64,000 nt of DNA from Caulobacter segnis (GTDB lineage: Bacteria > Pseudomonadota > Alphaproteobacteria > Caulobacterales > Caulobacteraceae), in NCBI RefSeq assembly GCF_023935105.1, contig NZ_CP096040.1, positions 4,445,001-4,509,000 on the forward strand, given 5' to 3'. The position numbers and the translations under genes are program-made. Position 1 is the first letter of the stretch; the number at the start of each line of letters is the position of its first letter. A model generated the notes under the pieces. That model made no database searches. It worked only from the letters and a program-made list of their open reading frames with translations, and was not told the origin of the DNA. This document shows, piece by piece, positions 56,158-64,000 of the stretch.

Positions 56158-57300
56158 ATGGCGAGGCTTTTCGATAGACGATCACGGTTCCTGACGACCA
56201 CCGCCCTGACGGCGGCGCTGATGCTGACCAGCGGCGCGGCCCTGGCGGCCAACACCCTGAAGATCAACGCCAGCGGGGCGGGCAATTCCGTCAACAGCCT
56301 GGCCATCACCCAGGACGCCTCCAACCCCAGCAACGTCATCAGCGCCAATGGCCTGCCCGGCGGCACGGCCCTGCTGATCCACGGCCCCTGGGCCTCGGTC
56401 AGCATCAACCAGCAAGGCGCCGGCAACGTCCTGAAGGGCGCCTTCACCGACGTCACGACGGGCGGCAGCCTGACGCTGAACTACGGCTCGGCCGGCGCCG
56501 GCGGCAACAACACCCACTCGCTGACCATCGGCGCCACGACGCCGCCGGTGGCCCCGACGGTGACGGTCAATGTGGTCAACACCGCGCCGGGGACCACGGC
56601 CAACACCATCACCGACGTCCTGGACGGAACCGCCCTGACCTACAGCCTGACGGTCAACGGCACCAACAACGCCATCACCAACACCGTGGCGTCGACGGGC
56701 GGAAGCAACAGCCTGACCGAAACCTTCACCGGCGACGGCAACACCGTCGTCAACACCCTGGCGGCGTCGGGGGTCATCTCGGTGACCGAGGACGTCACCG
56801 GCTCGAACAACACCATCACCAACACCTATTCGGGCGCGACGACGATCACCGGCTCGATCACCCTGCTGTCCGACAACAACACCGTGACCAACACGTCCAG
56901 CGGGGCGGGCGACAAGACCTTCTCGGTGAACCTGCCGGCCGCCAACGGCAACACGATCAGCAACGCCTTCACCGGAAGCGGCGTCCAGACCGCGAACCTC
57001 ACCGTCACCGGCACGGGCTCCAAGGTCGACTACGGCCTGACCTCCAGCGCCGCCTCGGTGGCCAATGTCACCCTGTCGAACGTCGTCGGGGCGGCGACGG
57101 GGGCGGGCAAGGTGCGGGTGACGCAGACGGGCGGCGGGGCCACCTCGCTGTCGCTGACCGTCGATGGCGGGGCCTTCACCCTGGGCAGCTCGCTGTCGGG
57201 CGGGGCCGGCATCCTGATCAGCCAGACCAGCGCCGACGCGATCATGGACATCAGCACGACGCCCGGGGCCAACGGCTACACGATCAGTCTCAGCCAGTAG
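56158..57300 (+). CDS. Secreted repeat protein, probable curli-like amyloid subunit
   Basis: This 380-residue protein has a signal peptide (LTTTALTAALMLTSGAALAA). The mature part is Asn/Thr/Gly-rich. A curlin-like unit ends in SINQQGAGNVL (82-92). NT-type units then recur at about 149, 171, 195, 218, 241 and 265 (NTITDV, NAITNT, NTVVNT, NTITNT, NTVTNT, NTISNA), spaced 22-24 residues. This spacing equals curlin repeats, though the Gln ladder is mostly missing. It is very likely the exported fibre subunit of this operon. Confidence 0.78.
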   Translation: MARLFDRRSRFLTTTALTAALMLTSGAALAANTLKINASGAGNSVNSLAITQDASNPSNVISANGLPGGTALLIHGPWASVSINQQGAGNVLKGAFTDVTTGGSLTLNYGSAGAGGNNTHSLTIGATTPPVAPTVTVNVVNTAPGTTANTITDVLDGTALTYSLTVNGTNNAITNTVASTGGSNSLTETFTGDGNTVVNTLAASGVISVTEDVTGSNNTITNTYSGATTITGSITLLSDNNTVTNTSSGAGDKTFSVNLPAANGNTISNAFTGSGVQTANLTVTGTGSKVDYGLTSSAASVANVTLSNVVGAATGAGKVRVTQTGGGATSLSLTVDGGAFTLGSSLSGGAGILISQTSADAIMDISTTPGANGYTISLSQ

Positions 57301-57312
57301 TCGGGCCGATCC

Positions 57313-57792
57313 ATGCGGGATCGGAGACAAGGCGGTCGATGTCCGGTTCGGGCGTCGACCGGTCGGGGATCGGGTCGGGGCCTGGCCACCGCGGCGATGC
57401 TGCTGGTCATCGCCGTGGCCCCTTTCCCCGCCCGGGCCGCCACCCTGGCGGTGTGCCGGCAGATGGACAGCGCCAGCCCGTCGACCAACGCGCTGCCCAT
57501 CCCCGCCGGCTCGCTGTTTCGCGACACCGGCCGGATCGACGATCCCTTGGCCGCCTTCACCGGCGACCGGTGGCAGTTGCGCCTGGAAACCACCGTCGCC
57601 GCCACCATCCCGCCGCTACGCGAATGCGTGCTGGTCTGGGTGCGGATCACCAGCGACTCTTCGGTCAAGTCGGTGTCGTTGGCCGACAATCGCAACTTCG
57701 TCTACGCCGGCAACAGCAACCTGCTCGACGCCACCCCGCCCTCGGAGGAACTGCTGACCCTGGTCGGCCGCGTGCTGGACCAGGTGCCCTGA
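57313..57792 (+). CDS. Unknown exported protein of the curli-like operon
   Basis: This 159-residue protein has an Arg-rich N-terminus, then a signal/membrane segment (LATAAMLLVIAVAPFPARAA). The mature part is about 115 residues with two cysteines (AVCRQMDS and LRECVLVWV). Start ATG 57313 is 12 bases after the subunit stop, so it belongs to the operon. No CsgE, CsgH or CsgC similarity is convincing. A chaperone or inhibitor of subunit aggregation is a reasonable guess. Confidence 0.7.
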   Translation: MRDRRQGGRCPVRASTGRGSGRGLATAAMLLVIAVAPFPARAATLAVCRQMDSASPSTNALPIPAGSLFRDTGRIDDPLAAFTGDRWQLRLETTVAATIPPLRECVLVWVRITSDSSVKSVSLADNRNFVYAGNSNLLDATPPSEELLTLVGRVLDQVP

Positions 57793-57837
57793 GCCCGGCG
57801 CAAGGCGGACCGACGGCCAGGGTCGCGATGGCGCGCC

Positions 57838-58059
57838 TCAGGCCTTCTTGACGAACTCGGTGCGCAGGACCAGGCCCTTGACCTTGTCGACATTGGCCTC
57901 GATCTCGTCCGGGTCGCCGGTCAGGCGGATCTTCTTGACCACCGTGCCGCGCTTGAGCGTCACGCCGCCCGAACCCTTGACCTTGAGATCCTTGATCAGG
58001 GTGACGGTGTCGCCGTCGGCCAGGATGGCGCCGTTGGAGTCGCGGGTTTCTTCGGACAT
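57838..58059 (-). CDS. PhnA-domain protein
   Basis: This 73-residue protein has the C-terminal PhnA (YjdM) domain only: DSNGAILADGDTVTLIKDLK, VKGSGGVTLKRGTVVKKIRL and VLRTEFVKKA. It lacks the N-terminal zinc ribbon of full-length PhnA proteins. The domain has an SH3-like barrel; no activity is established. ATG at 58059. Confidence 0.87.
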   Translation of the reverse strand: MSEETRDSNGAILADGDTVTLIKDLKVKGSGGVTLKRGTVVKKIRLTGDPDEIEANVDKVKGLVLRTEFVKKA

Positions 58060-58152
58060 GGAAGCCTCTTTCGGATCGGGCGCCCTATCGGCAAACCCAC
58101 ACACTTAGTGCGGGCTTTCCTAAGCATTTCCCAGCCTGGGTCAACGTGGCGG

Positions 58153-59112
58153 CTAGGTCTTCTTCCGTCCCCCATCTCGTTTTCCAAGCGGATGTTTGGT
58201 CTGGACGACGTGGGCCAGGTGCTCGCCAGCCACGTGGGTGTAGATCTGGGTCGTGGCGATGTCGGCATGGCCCAGCAGGGTCTGGATGACGCGCAGGTCC
58301 GCGCCGCCCTCCAGCAGGTGGGTGGCGAAGGCGTGGCGCAGGACGTGCGGGCTGACCTTGTCGCGGTCGATGCCGGCGGCGATGGCGGCGTCCTCCAGCA
58401 GCTGCGACACCCGGCGCGCGGTCAGCCGGCCCGTCGCGCCGCGCGAGGGGAACAGCCACGGGCTTTCCGCCGCCTTGCCCGTGGAGGCCCCCTTGGACGC
58501 TTTCGGCAGGAACGTCGGCCGCTCGGCCAGATAGGCCTTCACCGCCGCGCGGGCCGCGTCGTTCAGCGGGGCCAGCCGCTCCTTGCCGCCCTTGCCCTTG
58601 ACGATCAGATAGGCCGGGTCGCGGGCCAGGGCCGTCAGCGGCAGGGCCAGGAGCTCGGAGATCCGCAGGCCCGAGGCGTAGATCAGCTCGATGATGCAGG
58701 TCAGGCGCAGGCCCTGGGCCCCGTCCTTGCGGATGGCCGCCGCCAGCAGGCGTTCGATCTCCTCGCGCTCCAGCACCTTGGGCAGCGGGCGGCCGGCCTT
58801 GGGGGCGGCGACGCGGCGGGACGGGTCGTCCTGGCGCCAGCCCTCGCCCAGCACGAAGCGGTAGAACTGGCGCACCGACGAGCGGCGGCGGGCGGCGGTG
58901 GCCGGTGACAGACCCCTCGCGCCCAGATCCTGAAAATAGGCCTCGACCGTCTCGGCCCCGGCGTCGTCCAGATCCTGGCCCGAGCGGGCGAGGAAGGCGC
59001 GGGCGTCCTCCAGGTCCTTGCCATAGGCGGTCAGGGTGTTGCGGGCCGCCGCGCGCTCGACGGCCATCATCTCCAGGAAGGCGTCGACCCAGCCGGCCCC
59101 CTTCGTGCTCAT
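58153..59112 (-). CDS. xerD: Tyrosine recombinase XerD
   Basis: This 319-residue protein resolves chromosome dimers at dif with XerC. It has an N-terminal core-binding domain, then the catalytic residues Arg150 (ASGLRISELL), Lys near 172-174 (VKGKGGKERL), His256 and Arg259 (HVLRHAFATHLL), His282 (LLGHADI) and Tyr291 (TTQIYTHV). All are present. The start at 59112 overlaps the stop of the upstream gene (ATGA). XerC would be an alternative, but this length and context favour XerD. Confidence 0.93.
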   Translation of the reverse strand: MSTKGAGWVDAFLEMMAVERAAARNTLTAYGKDLEDARAFLARSGQDLDDAGAETVEAYFQDLGARGLSPATAARRRSSVRQFYRFVLGEGWRQDDPSRRVAAPKAGRPLPKVLEREEIERLLAAAIRKDGAQGLRLTCIIELIYASGLRISELLALPLTALARDPAYLIVKGKGGKERLAPLNDAARAAVKAYLAERPTFLPKASKGASTGKAAESPWLFPSRGATGRLTARRVSQLLEDAAIAAGIDRDKVSPHVLRHAFATHLLEGGADLRVIQTLLGHADIATTQIYTHVAGEHLAHVVQTKHPLGKRDGGRKKT

Positions 59113-60599
59113 TTCGTGAAGGCCAGGCCCAGGATCCCCTCGACGACGATAGCGCGGGCGTCGGCGTCCAGGCCGGCGCGATGCAGGGCGCGCGCGATGC
59201 GGGCGCGGTCGACGGGGATCGGGCCGGTCGCGCCGGCGTCGATCGCGATCGACAGGGCCAGAAGGCCCGCCTCGCCCTTGCGCTTGGCGGTCCCGGCGTC
59301 CTCCAGGACGGTCAGCCGCGCGGGCGAGGCCACGGGCTTGCCCAGGTCGAAGGCGGCGAACTGGGCGCGGGCCTCGGCGCCCAGGCTGCCGCCCAGGCTG
59401 GCCAGCAGCGCCGCGGCGGCCTGGGCCTTGCCGCCGCCCGAGACGCCCCGGCCGATCAGGTTGTCCAGCACCTGGTTGTCGACTTTTCCGGAAGCCGCGG
59501 CGATCAGGGCGTCGAGAATCGCCAGGTCGGCGGCGGTGGCGCCGGGGATGCTGTCCTGCACGAGACGGCCGCGAATGGCCTGGGCGCTGGCGACGTCGCC
59601 GGCCGCCAGGGCCGCGCGGGCCATCAGCACCGGATCGCGCAGCGGCGCGCCGGCGGCGGCCAGGGCGGCGATCGAGGCGGACGAGGCGCGCGAGGCCTCG
59701 ACGAAGGCGGGCAGCGTCTTGGCCTGGCGCAGGAAGGCCAGGTCCGAGGTCTCCTGCGCCGTCAGGTCCGCGCCGGGCGCCACGCCCGACAGGTCGCCGC
59801 CCGTCTTGAGCACGGGCTTGAGGGCCGGCGAGGCCGAGGCGATCGCGGCGGCCGACTGGACGTCCAGGTTCAGGCGGCGCGACAGGGCGTAGTTGACGCC
59901 GGTCTTCAGATTGGCCGCGCCCGGCGTCGCCGTTCCGGCCAGGGCCGCGCCCATCAATCGCGCGTAGTCGGCGTCCCCGCCACCCTTCGGCGTCTGTTGC
60001 TGGGCCAGCTGGAAGGTCAGCTGGGCGGCGTCCTTCTGGCCCGCCTTCAGCTGGCAGAAGGCCCGCAGGCGCAGCCAGTAGGCGCCGCCACGATCGACGG
60101 TCAGGGCGTCCTGCGTCCGGCAGGCCTTGTCGTCGTCGCCGGCGATCAGGGCCGCCTCGGCCGTGGCCATCGACAGCGCGGCGCTGCCCGGCGCGCCTGT
60201 CGCGCGGTCGAGGATGGCGTTGGCGCCCTTGGCCTCGCCCAGGGCGATCAGGGCCAGGGCTCGCTGGGCGCCCATCTCGACGTCGTCGCCCACTCCGGCC
60301 GGGCCGTTGGCCCCGGTCGACAGCAGCCGCCGCGCCAGATCGGCGAAGGCCGGCGACAGGGGCTTGGGCCCGGAGAGCTTGGGCAGCACGTCGCGCATGA
60401 TGTCGGGCGCGGCGTCCTTCCACAGGTCGCCCGGCAGGCCGGTGTCGCCGATCGGGCCGGAGAAGTAGTCGGGGGCGGCCAGGCTCTTGACCTTGACCTC
60501 TTCCTGGGCCGCCACGGGAGCAACGGCGACCAGGGCCAGCGACAGCGCCAGGGCGCTTCGAGAACGCATCGAGATGACCATGGACCGGTTATGACGCAT
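59109..60599 (-). CDS. Unknown exported helical-repeat protein upstream of xerD
   Basis: This 496-residue protein has a signal peptide (ALALSLALVAVAPVAAQ). The mature part is an Ala-rich all-helical array (for example AQRALALIALGEAKGANAIL and LMARAALAAGDVASAQAIRG), likely TPR/SEL1-type repeats. It is coupled to xerD by a four-base overlap. Function is unknown. ATG 60599 was used; 60581 and 60569 are also possible. Confidence 0.8.
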   Translation of the reverse strand: MRHNRSMVISMRSRSALALSLALVAVAPVAAQEEVKVKSLAAPDYFSGPIGDTGLPGDLWKDAAPDIMRDVLPKLSGPKPLSPAFADLARRLLSTGANGPAGVGDDVEMGAQRALALIALGEAKGANAILDRATGAPGSAALSMATAEAALIAGDDDKACRTQDALTVDRGGAYWLRLRAFCQLKAGQKDAAQLTFQLAQQQTPKGGGDADYARLMGAALAGTATPGAANLKTGVNYALSRRLNLDVQSAAAIASASPALKPVLKTGGDLSGVAPGADLTAQETSDLAFLRQAKTLPAFVEASRASSASIAALAAAGAPLRDPVLMARAALAAGDVASAQAIRGRLVQDSIPGATAADLAILDALIAAASGKVDNQVLDNLIGRGVSGGGKAQAAAALLASLGGSLGAEARAQFAAFDLGKPVASPARLTVLEDAGTAKRKGEAGLLALSIAIDAGATGPIPVDRARIARALHRAGLDADARAIVVEGILGLAFTK

Positions 60600-60626
60600 C
60601 ACGGAGTTCTCGCAAACTTGGCGGCT

Positions 60627-60740
60627 GGAGCCTGTCCGTTTCAAATGGAATCATTTGAAACGGATAAACAGGCTCCAATTCAGACATTTCAGAGCGTGAC
60701 AGTCGCCGAAACCGGCTTCCACTTTCGGCTGTCACGCTCT
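60627..60740. repeat. Two-hairpin intergenic repeat, copy 2
   Basis: Hairpin A (60627-60676) has the same outer arms GGAGCCTGT/ACAGGCTCC as copy 1 and the same 50-base length, but inner arms TTTCAAATG/CATTTGAAA and a GAAT loop. Hairpin B (60691-60740) has arms AGAGCGTGAC/GTCACGCTCT with inner CCGAAA/TTTCGG. It lies between the divergent 59109-60599 gene and aroK. Confidence 0.85.
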
Positions 60741-60773
60741 AGGCCAAGCCTCGTGTAAACCCGCGACCGCATC

Positions 60774-61355
60774 ATGACCGAGCCCGACCAAAACCTGGAA
60801 ACCGCTGCGCCGTCTAAGGCGGACGACCTCGCCCCGCTGCGCGAGAAGACGATCGTGCTGGTCGGTCTGATGGGCGTGGGCAAGTCCAGCGTCGGGCGGC
60901 GGCTGGCGGGCGTGCTGGGCCTGCCGTTCCGCGACGCCGACCACGAGGTCGAGGCGGCCGCCGGCCGGTCGATCTCGGAGATCTTCGCCGAACTGGGCGA
61001 GGCCGCCTTCCGCGACGGCGAGCGCCGCGTCATCGGCCGCCTGCTGGACGAGCCGCCGCACGTGCTAGCCACCGGCGGCGGCGCCTTCGTCAATCCCGAG
61101 ACCCGGGCCCTGATCAACCAGAAGGCCGTGTCGGTCTGGCTGAAGGCCGATGTCGAGCTCCTGGCTCGCCGCGTCTCGCGCAAGGACAACCGGCCGCTGG
61201 TCAAGGGCAAGGACCCGGTCGAGGTGTTGACCCAGCTGGCCCAGGTCCGCAATCCCGCCTACGCCGAGGCGCAGGTCCATGTTCAGACCGGCGACACGCC
61301 GCACATGGTGGCGGTCGACGCCATCCTGGCGGCCCTGCGCCAAAGTCGCGCTTAA
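60774..61355 (+). CDS. aroK: Shikimate kinase
   Basis: This 193-residue kinase phosphorylates shikimate in aromatic synthesis. It has the P-loop VGLMGVGKSSVGRRLA (about 30-45), the shikimate-binding DADHEVE, and LATGGGAF. The lid arginines are in RRVSRKDNRPLV. An N-terminal extension of about 25 residues is present. aroB follows after 12 bases. Confidence 0.95.
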   Translation: MTEPDQNLETAAPSKADDLAPLREKTIVLVGLMGVGKSSVGRRLAGVLGLPFRDADHEVEAAAGRSISEIFAELGEAAFRDGERRVIGRLLDEPPHVLATGGGAFVNPETRALINQKAVSVWLKADVELLARRVSRKDNRPLVKGKDPVEVLTQLAQVRNPAYAEAQVHVQTGDTPHMVAVDAILAALRQSRA

Positions 61356-61367
61356 GGAGTTCGCCCG

Positions 61368-62480
61368 ATGATCCGCACCGTTTCCGTGGGCCTTGGCGAG
61401 CGCGCCTACGACGTCGTCATCGGTCCGGGCCTGATCGACAGGGCCGGCGAGCGGATCGCTCCGGTGCTGGGCAAGCGCAAGCGCGTGGCCATCGTCACCG
61501 ATTCGAACGTCGGCGAGCATCACGGCGAGCGCCTGGCCGTCTCGCTGGAAAAGGCCGGGGTCGCCGTCGACGTGATCACCATCCCGCCCGGCGAGGAGAG
61601 CAAGAGCTTCGAGGGCCTCTCCGACCTGTCCGACCGCCTGCTGGCCCTGGGGCTGGAGCGCGGCGACCAGATCGTGGCCTTCGGCGGCGGCGTGGTCGGC
61701 GACCTGGCCGGCTTCGCGGCGGCGATCTACAAGCGCGGCATCGACTTCGTGCAGGTGCCGACCACCCTGCTGGCCCAGGTCGACAGCTCGGTCGGCGGCA
61801 AGACGGCCATCGACACCCCGCGCGGCAAGAACCTGATCGGCGCCTTCCACCAGCCGCGCCTGGTCCTGGCCGACCTGGACGTGCTGTGCACCCTGCCCGC
61901 CCGCGAGCTGGCCTGCGGCTATGCCGAGATCATCAAGTACGGCCTGCTCGGCGACTTCGCCTTCTTCGAGTGGCTGGAGAAGAACGTCCACGCGGTGCTG
62001 GAGCGCGACGTCGACGCCCTGGTCCGCGCCGTGGGCCGCAGCGTCGAGATGAAGGCCGAGATCGTCGAGGAAGACGAGAAGGAGGCCGGCCGCCGCGCCC
62101 TGCTGAACCTGGGCCACACCTTCGGCCACGCGATCGAGGCCGAGATGGGCTTCGGCGACGCCCTCAAGCACGGCGAGGCCGTCGGCGTCGGCATGGCCCA
62201 GGCGTTCCGCTTCTCGGCCAAGCAGGGCCTGTGCCCCAGCCAGGACGCCGTCCGCGCCACCGCCGCGATCAAGGCCGCCGGCCTGCCGACGACCCTTGCC
62301 GAAGTTCGCCCCGAGCCGTTCAAGGCCGACGCCCTGGTCGCCCACTGCGGCCAGGACAAGAAGGCCGAGGGCGGCAAGCTGACCTTCGTCCTGGTCCGCG
62401 GCATCGGCGACGCCTTCGTCGCCAAGGACGTCGACCGCGCGGCGCTGAAGGCGTTCCTGGTCGAAGAGGGCGCGGTTTAA
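61368..62480 (+). CDS. aroB: 3-dehydroquinate synthase
   Basis: This 370-residue enzyme makes 3-dehydroquinate using NAD and a divalent metal. Motifs are GGGVVGDLAGFAAAIYKRGI, QVPTTLLAQVDSSVGGKTAI, the metal ligands in NLGHTFGHAIE and KHGEAVGVGM. AAGGAG precedes the ATG. It forms an operon with aroK. Confidence 0.97.
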   Translation: MIRTVSVGLGERAYDVVIGPGLIDRAGERIAPVLGKRKRVAIVTDSNVGEHHGERLAVSLEKAGVAVDVITIPPGEESKSFEGLSDLSDRLLALGLERGDQIVAFGGGVVGDLAGFAAAIYKRGIDFVQVPTTLLAQVDSSVGGKTAIDTPRGKNLIGAFHQPRLVLADLDVLCTLPARELACGYAEIIKYGLLGDFAFFEWLEKNVHAVLERDVDALVRAVGRSVEMKAEIVEEDEKEAGRRALLNLGHTFGHAIEAEMGFGDALKHGEAVGVGMAQAFRFSAKQGLCPSQDAVRATAAIKAAGLPTTLAEVRPEPFKADALVAHCGQDKKAEGGKLTFVLVRGIGDAFVAKDVDRAALKAFLVEEGAV

Positions 62481-62485
62481 TTAGC

Positions 62486-62651
62486 TTCCTTCTCCCCTTG
62501 CGGGAGAAGGTGTCGGCGAAGCAGACGGATGAGGGGTCGATAGCCCTCCCCGCCCGCACCCAGCCTATCCGCCGTCGCGGCGGATGCCGTTTTCAACCCC
62601 TCACCCGACCCGCTTCGCGGGCCACCCTCTCCCGCAAGGGGAGAGGGAGAC
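62486..62651. repeat. GC-rich palindromic repeats between convergent genes
   Basis: A left unit (CTTCTCCCCTTGCGGGAGAAGG) and a right unit (CTCTCCCGCAAGGGGAGAGG) flank about 110 bases, and the two units are inverted relative to each other. This sits between aroB and the convergent membrane protein gene. Confidence 0.7.
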
Positions 62652-63211
62652 TATTTCCGCCCCTTCAGCGCCAACGCCACGCCCGCCGCCAGGAAGTAGA
62701 ACGCCCCGAAGGCCGCATAGGGCGCGATCTCCACGGCCCAAGGCGGATGGCCGCCGCCGCTGATCGAGCGGACGATCATGAAGACGCCGGCCAGCGTCGA
62801 TTGGGCGCCGCTCAGCACCATCGGCCATTGGGCGCCCACGGCGCGCCAACGACGAACCCCGGCGATCAGCTGCAGCAGGCCCGCGAAGCCGGCCCACACG
62901 CCGAACACGGTCAGCACGCGCGGCGGCGCGGTCTGCAGCGCCAGCAGCACCGCGCCGGCGACCACCAGGCTGATCACCAGATTGAAGGTCTGTGGCGGGT
63001 TTGCCGCGAAGCCGCCGTTGGCGCGGGCGTCCAGCGCGTTGGCCAGGGCGTCCCAGGCCGGATAGGCGACCAGCAGCAGGCCCGAGGCCAGCGGATTACC
63101 CGCGCCCACCGCGATCGCGGCCAGGATCCAGGCCACGGACACGCCGGCCCGCAGGAAGTAGTAGCGCTTGAGCGCATTGGCGTCGTCGGAATGGACGGGG
63201 GCGTGGGCCAT
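62651..63211 (-). CDS. Unknown membrane protein, divergent from MarR
   Basis: This 186-residue protein has about six hydrophobic segments, such as VSVAWILAAIAVGAGNPLAS and LVISLVVAGAVLLALQ. No motif of a known transporter is seen. ATG 63211 starts MAHAPVHSDDANALKRYYFL. The divergent MarR gene and the strong palindrome between them suggest it is the regulated target. Confidence 0.75.
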   Translation of the reverse strand: MAHAPVHSDDANALKRYYFLRAGVSVAWILAAIAVGAGNPLASGLLLVAYPAWDALANALDARANGGFAANPPQTFNLVISLVVAGAVLLALQTAPPRVLTVFGVWAGFAGLLQLIAGVRRWRAVGAQWPMVLSGAQSTLAGVFMIVRSISGGGHPPWAVEIAPYAAFGAFYFLAAGVALALKGRK

Positions 63212-63241
63212 GGCGGCCTCCCTGAAGCGTGGCTGCGAATT

Positions 63242-63272
63242 ACATGCCAAGACATTATATGTCGTGGCATGT
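63242..63272. promoter_or_regulatory. MarR operator palindrome
   Basis: ACATGCCA (63242-63249) and TGGCATGT (63265-63272) are perfect arms, and GACAT (63251-63255) with ATGTC (63259-63263) share the same centre. This 31-base dyad lies 31 bases upstream of the membrane protein start. A related half-element (GTCACGACATAT, near 63317-63328) lies nearer marR. Confidence 0.7.
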
Positions 63273-63368
63273 GAATGCCTCTAGCCGCGCGCCGGCGGCG
63301 AGTCCAGCCGATATTTGTCACGACATATATTTCCGAGGTAGGAAACGCCCGCACCAGGAGCCTTCGCC

Positions 63369-63824
63369 GTGTCCCAACGCCTTCCCACGCTCGACGAGCA
63401 GCTCTGCTTCTCGCTCTACGGGGCCAGCCTGGCGATCAACCGCGCCTACAAGCCGTTGCTGGACGCACTGGAGATCACCTATCCGCAGTATCTGGTGCTG
63501 AGCGCCCTGTGGGAGAGCGACGGTCTCAGCGTCGGGGCGATCGCCGAACGGCTGGGTCTGGACTCCAGCAACGTCACGCCGCTGGTCAAGCGGATGGAGG
63601 GCGCGGGCCTGATCACGCGCGTCCGCAACCCGGCCGACGAGCGGCAGGTGGTCGTCAGCCTGACCGCCCACGGCCGCGACCTGCAGGTCCGCAGCGCCTG
63701 CCTGGGCCAGACCCTGTTCACCGCGGCCGGCATGAGCGTCGATCGCCTGGTCCAGCTGAACAAGGACGTCCAGGCGTTCCGAGACTCGGTCGCGCGCTTT
63801 GTCAGCGACGCGGCCGAGGCCTAG
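63369..63824 (+). CDS. MarR/OhrR-like transcriptional regulator
   Basis: This 151-residue protein starts with DEQLCFSLYGASLAINRAYKP and continues PQYLVLSALWESDGLSV, IAERLGLDSSNVTPLVKRME and the wing ITRVRNPADERQVVVSLT. The early Cys13 and the YPQYLVLSALW motif match OhrR-type peroxide sensors, which release DNA when that Cys is oxidised. No ohr gene is adjacent; the divergent membrane protein is the likely target. Confidence 0.9.
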   Translation: MSQRLPTLDEQLCFSLYGASLAINRAYKPLLDALEITYPQYLVLSALWESDGLSVGAIAERLGLDSSNVTPLVKRMEGAGLITRVRNPADERQVVVSLTAHGRDLQVRSACLGQTLFTAAGMSVDRLVQLNKDVQAFRDSVARFVSDAAEA

Positions 63825-63835
63825 AGGATAGCGCC

Positions 63836-64000
63836 ATGCTCACCGCCCTGCTCGGCCTCGCGCCCATCGTCGTCGCCCTCCTGACCGTTTCGGCGCTGTT
63901 CTCGGCGGCCGAGACGTCGATGACCGGCGCCAGCCGGGCGCGGATGCACCAGCTGGAGCGCGAGGGCGACACGCCCGCCCGGCGCGTCAACAAGCTGCTG
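63836..64000 (+). CDS. CorC/HlyC-type (DUF21) membrane protein, 5' part only
   Basis: 55 residues are visible before the window ends. They start MLTALLGLAPIVVALLTVSA and continue LFSAAETSMTGASRARMHQL, EREGDTPARRVNKLL. This is the first DUF21 membrane segment with the typical SAAETS motif. Full-length proteins add CBS and CorC_HlyC domains and are linked to magnesium or cobalt handling. GAGGATA precedes the ATG. Confidence 0.85.
   Translation, partial: MLTALLGLAPIVVALLTVSALFSAAETSMTGASRARMHQLEREGDTPARRVNKLL

Overview
This window looks like chromosomal DNA from a Caulobacter-type alphaproteobacterium. It is GC-rich throughout, and it carries the Caulobacter arrangement of the tight-adherence (Tad/Cpa) pilus locus with pilA. 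CtrA-type boxes (TTAA-N7-TTAA and near matches) lie in front of surface-structure genes, one Caulobacter-style DnaA box (TGATCCACA) is present, and GC-rich palindromes separate many gene ends. Genus is inferred from gene content and order; I could not run a database search.

Layout. (1) 1-10009: pilus locus. cpaG(tadB)-cpaF-cpaE-cpaD-cpaC-cpaB, cpaA and pilA run on the minus strand; a stand-alone CpaC-N-like protein and two TadE-like pseudopilins run divergently. cpaB carries an apparent one-base frameshift near its 3' end. (2) 10006-24761: mostly housekeeping and accessory metabolism: pabB-pabC, an MFS permease, a cupin, a tyrosine phosphatase with an acyltransferase, a YgiD-type dioxygenase, a DJ-1 protein opposite a GlxA regulator, small DUF proteins, an SDR, a SleB-type hydrolase and a PadR/membrane-protein pair. 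(3) 24898-34993: a VOC protein, an orphan Imm70-like immunity gene with an unknown neighbour, a LysR/SDR pair, an alcohol dehydrogenase overlapping a cytochrome c, a Fur-box-preceded siderophore receptor, and a two-gene operon of a lipase-like hydrolase plus an unknown exported protein. (4) 35079-51594: uvrB, small unknown proteins, three XRE regulators, nitronate monooxygenase, an LprI-like protein, accA, cytochrome P450, OsmC, a malyl-CoA-lyase-like enzyme, an MscS channel, a chemoreceptor and an aldo/keto reductase. (5) 52300-54740: visibly AT-richer DNA with a probable HExxH metallopeptidase effector and an adjacent exported partner. (6) 54745-57792: a compact curli-like cluster (csgF, csgG, a large repetitive secreted protein, an unknown exported protein) behind a full CtrA consensus box. 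(7) 57838-64000: a PhnA-domain protein, xerD with an exported repeat protein, aroK-aroB, and a MarR-controlled membrane protein, ending inside a CorC/HlyC-type gene.

Most interesting points: the CtrA-box-preceded, non-canonical curli-like operon; the putative metallopeptidase/partner pair on AT-richer DNA; the cpaB frameshift; a two-hairpin repeat present twice with compensatory stem changes, both times between divergent genes; and several clean operator palindromes beside local regulators. No tRNA, rRNA, CRISPR array, insertion sequence or prophage was recognised.
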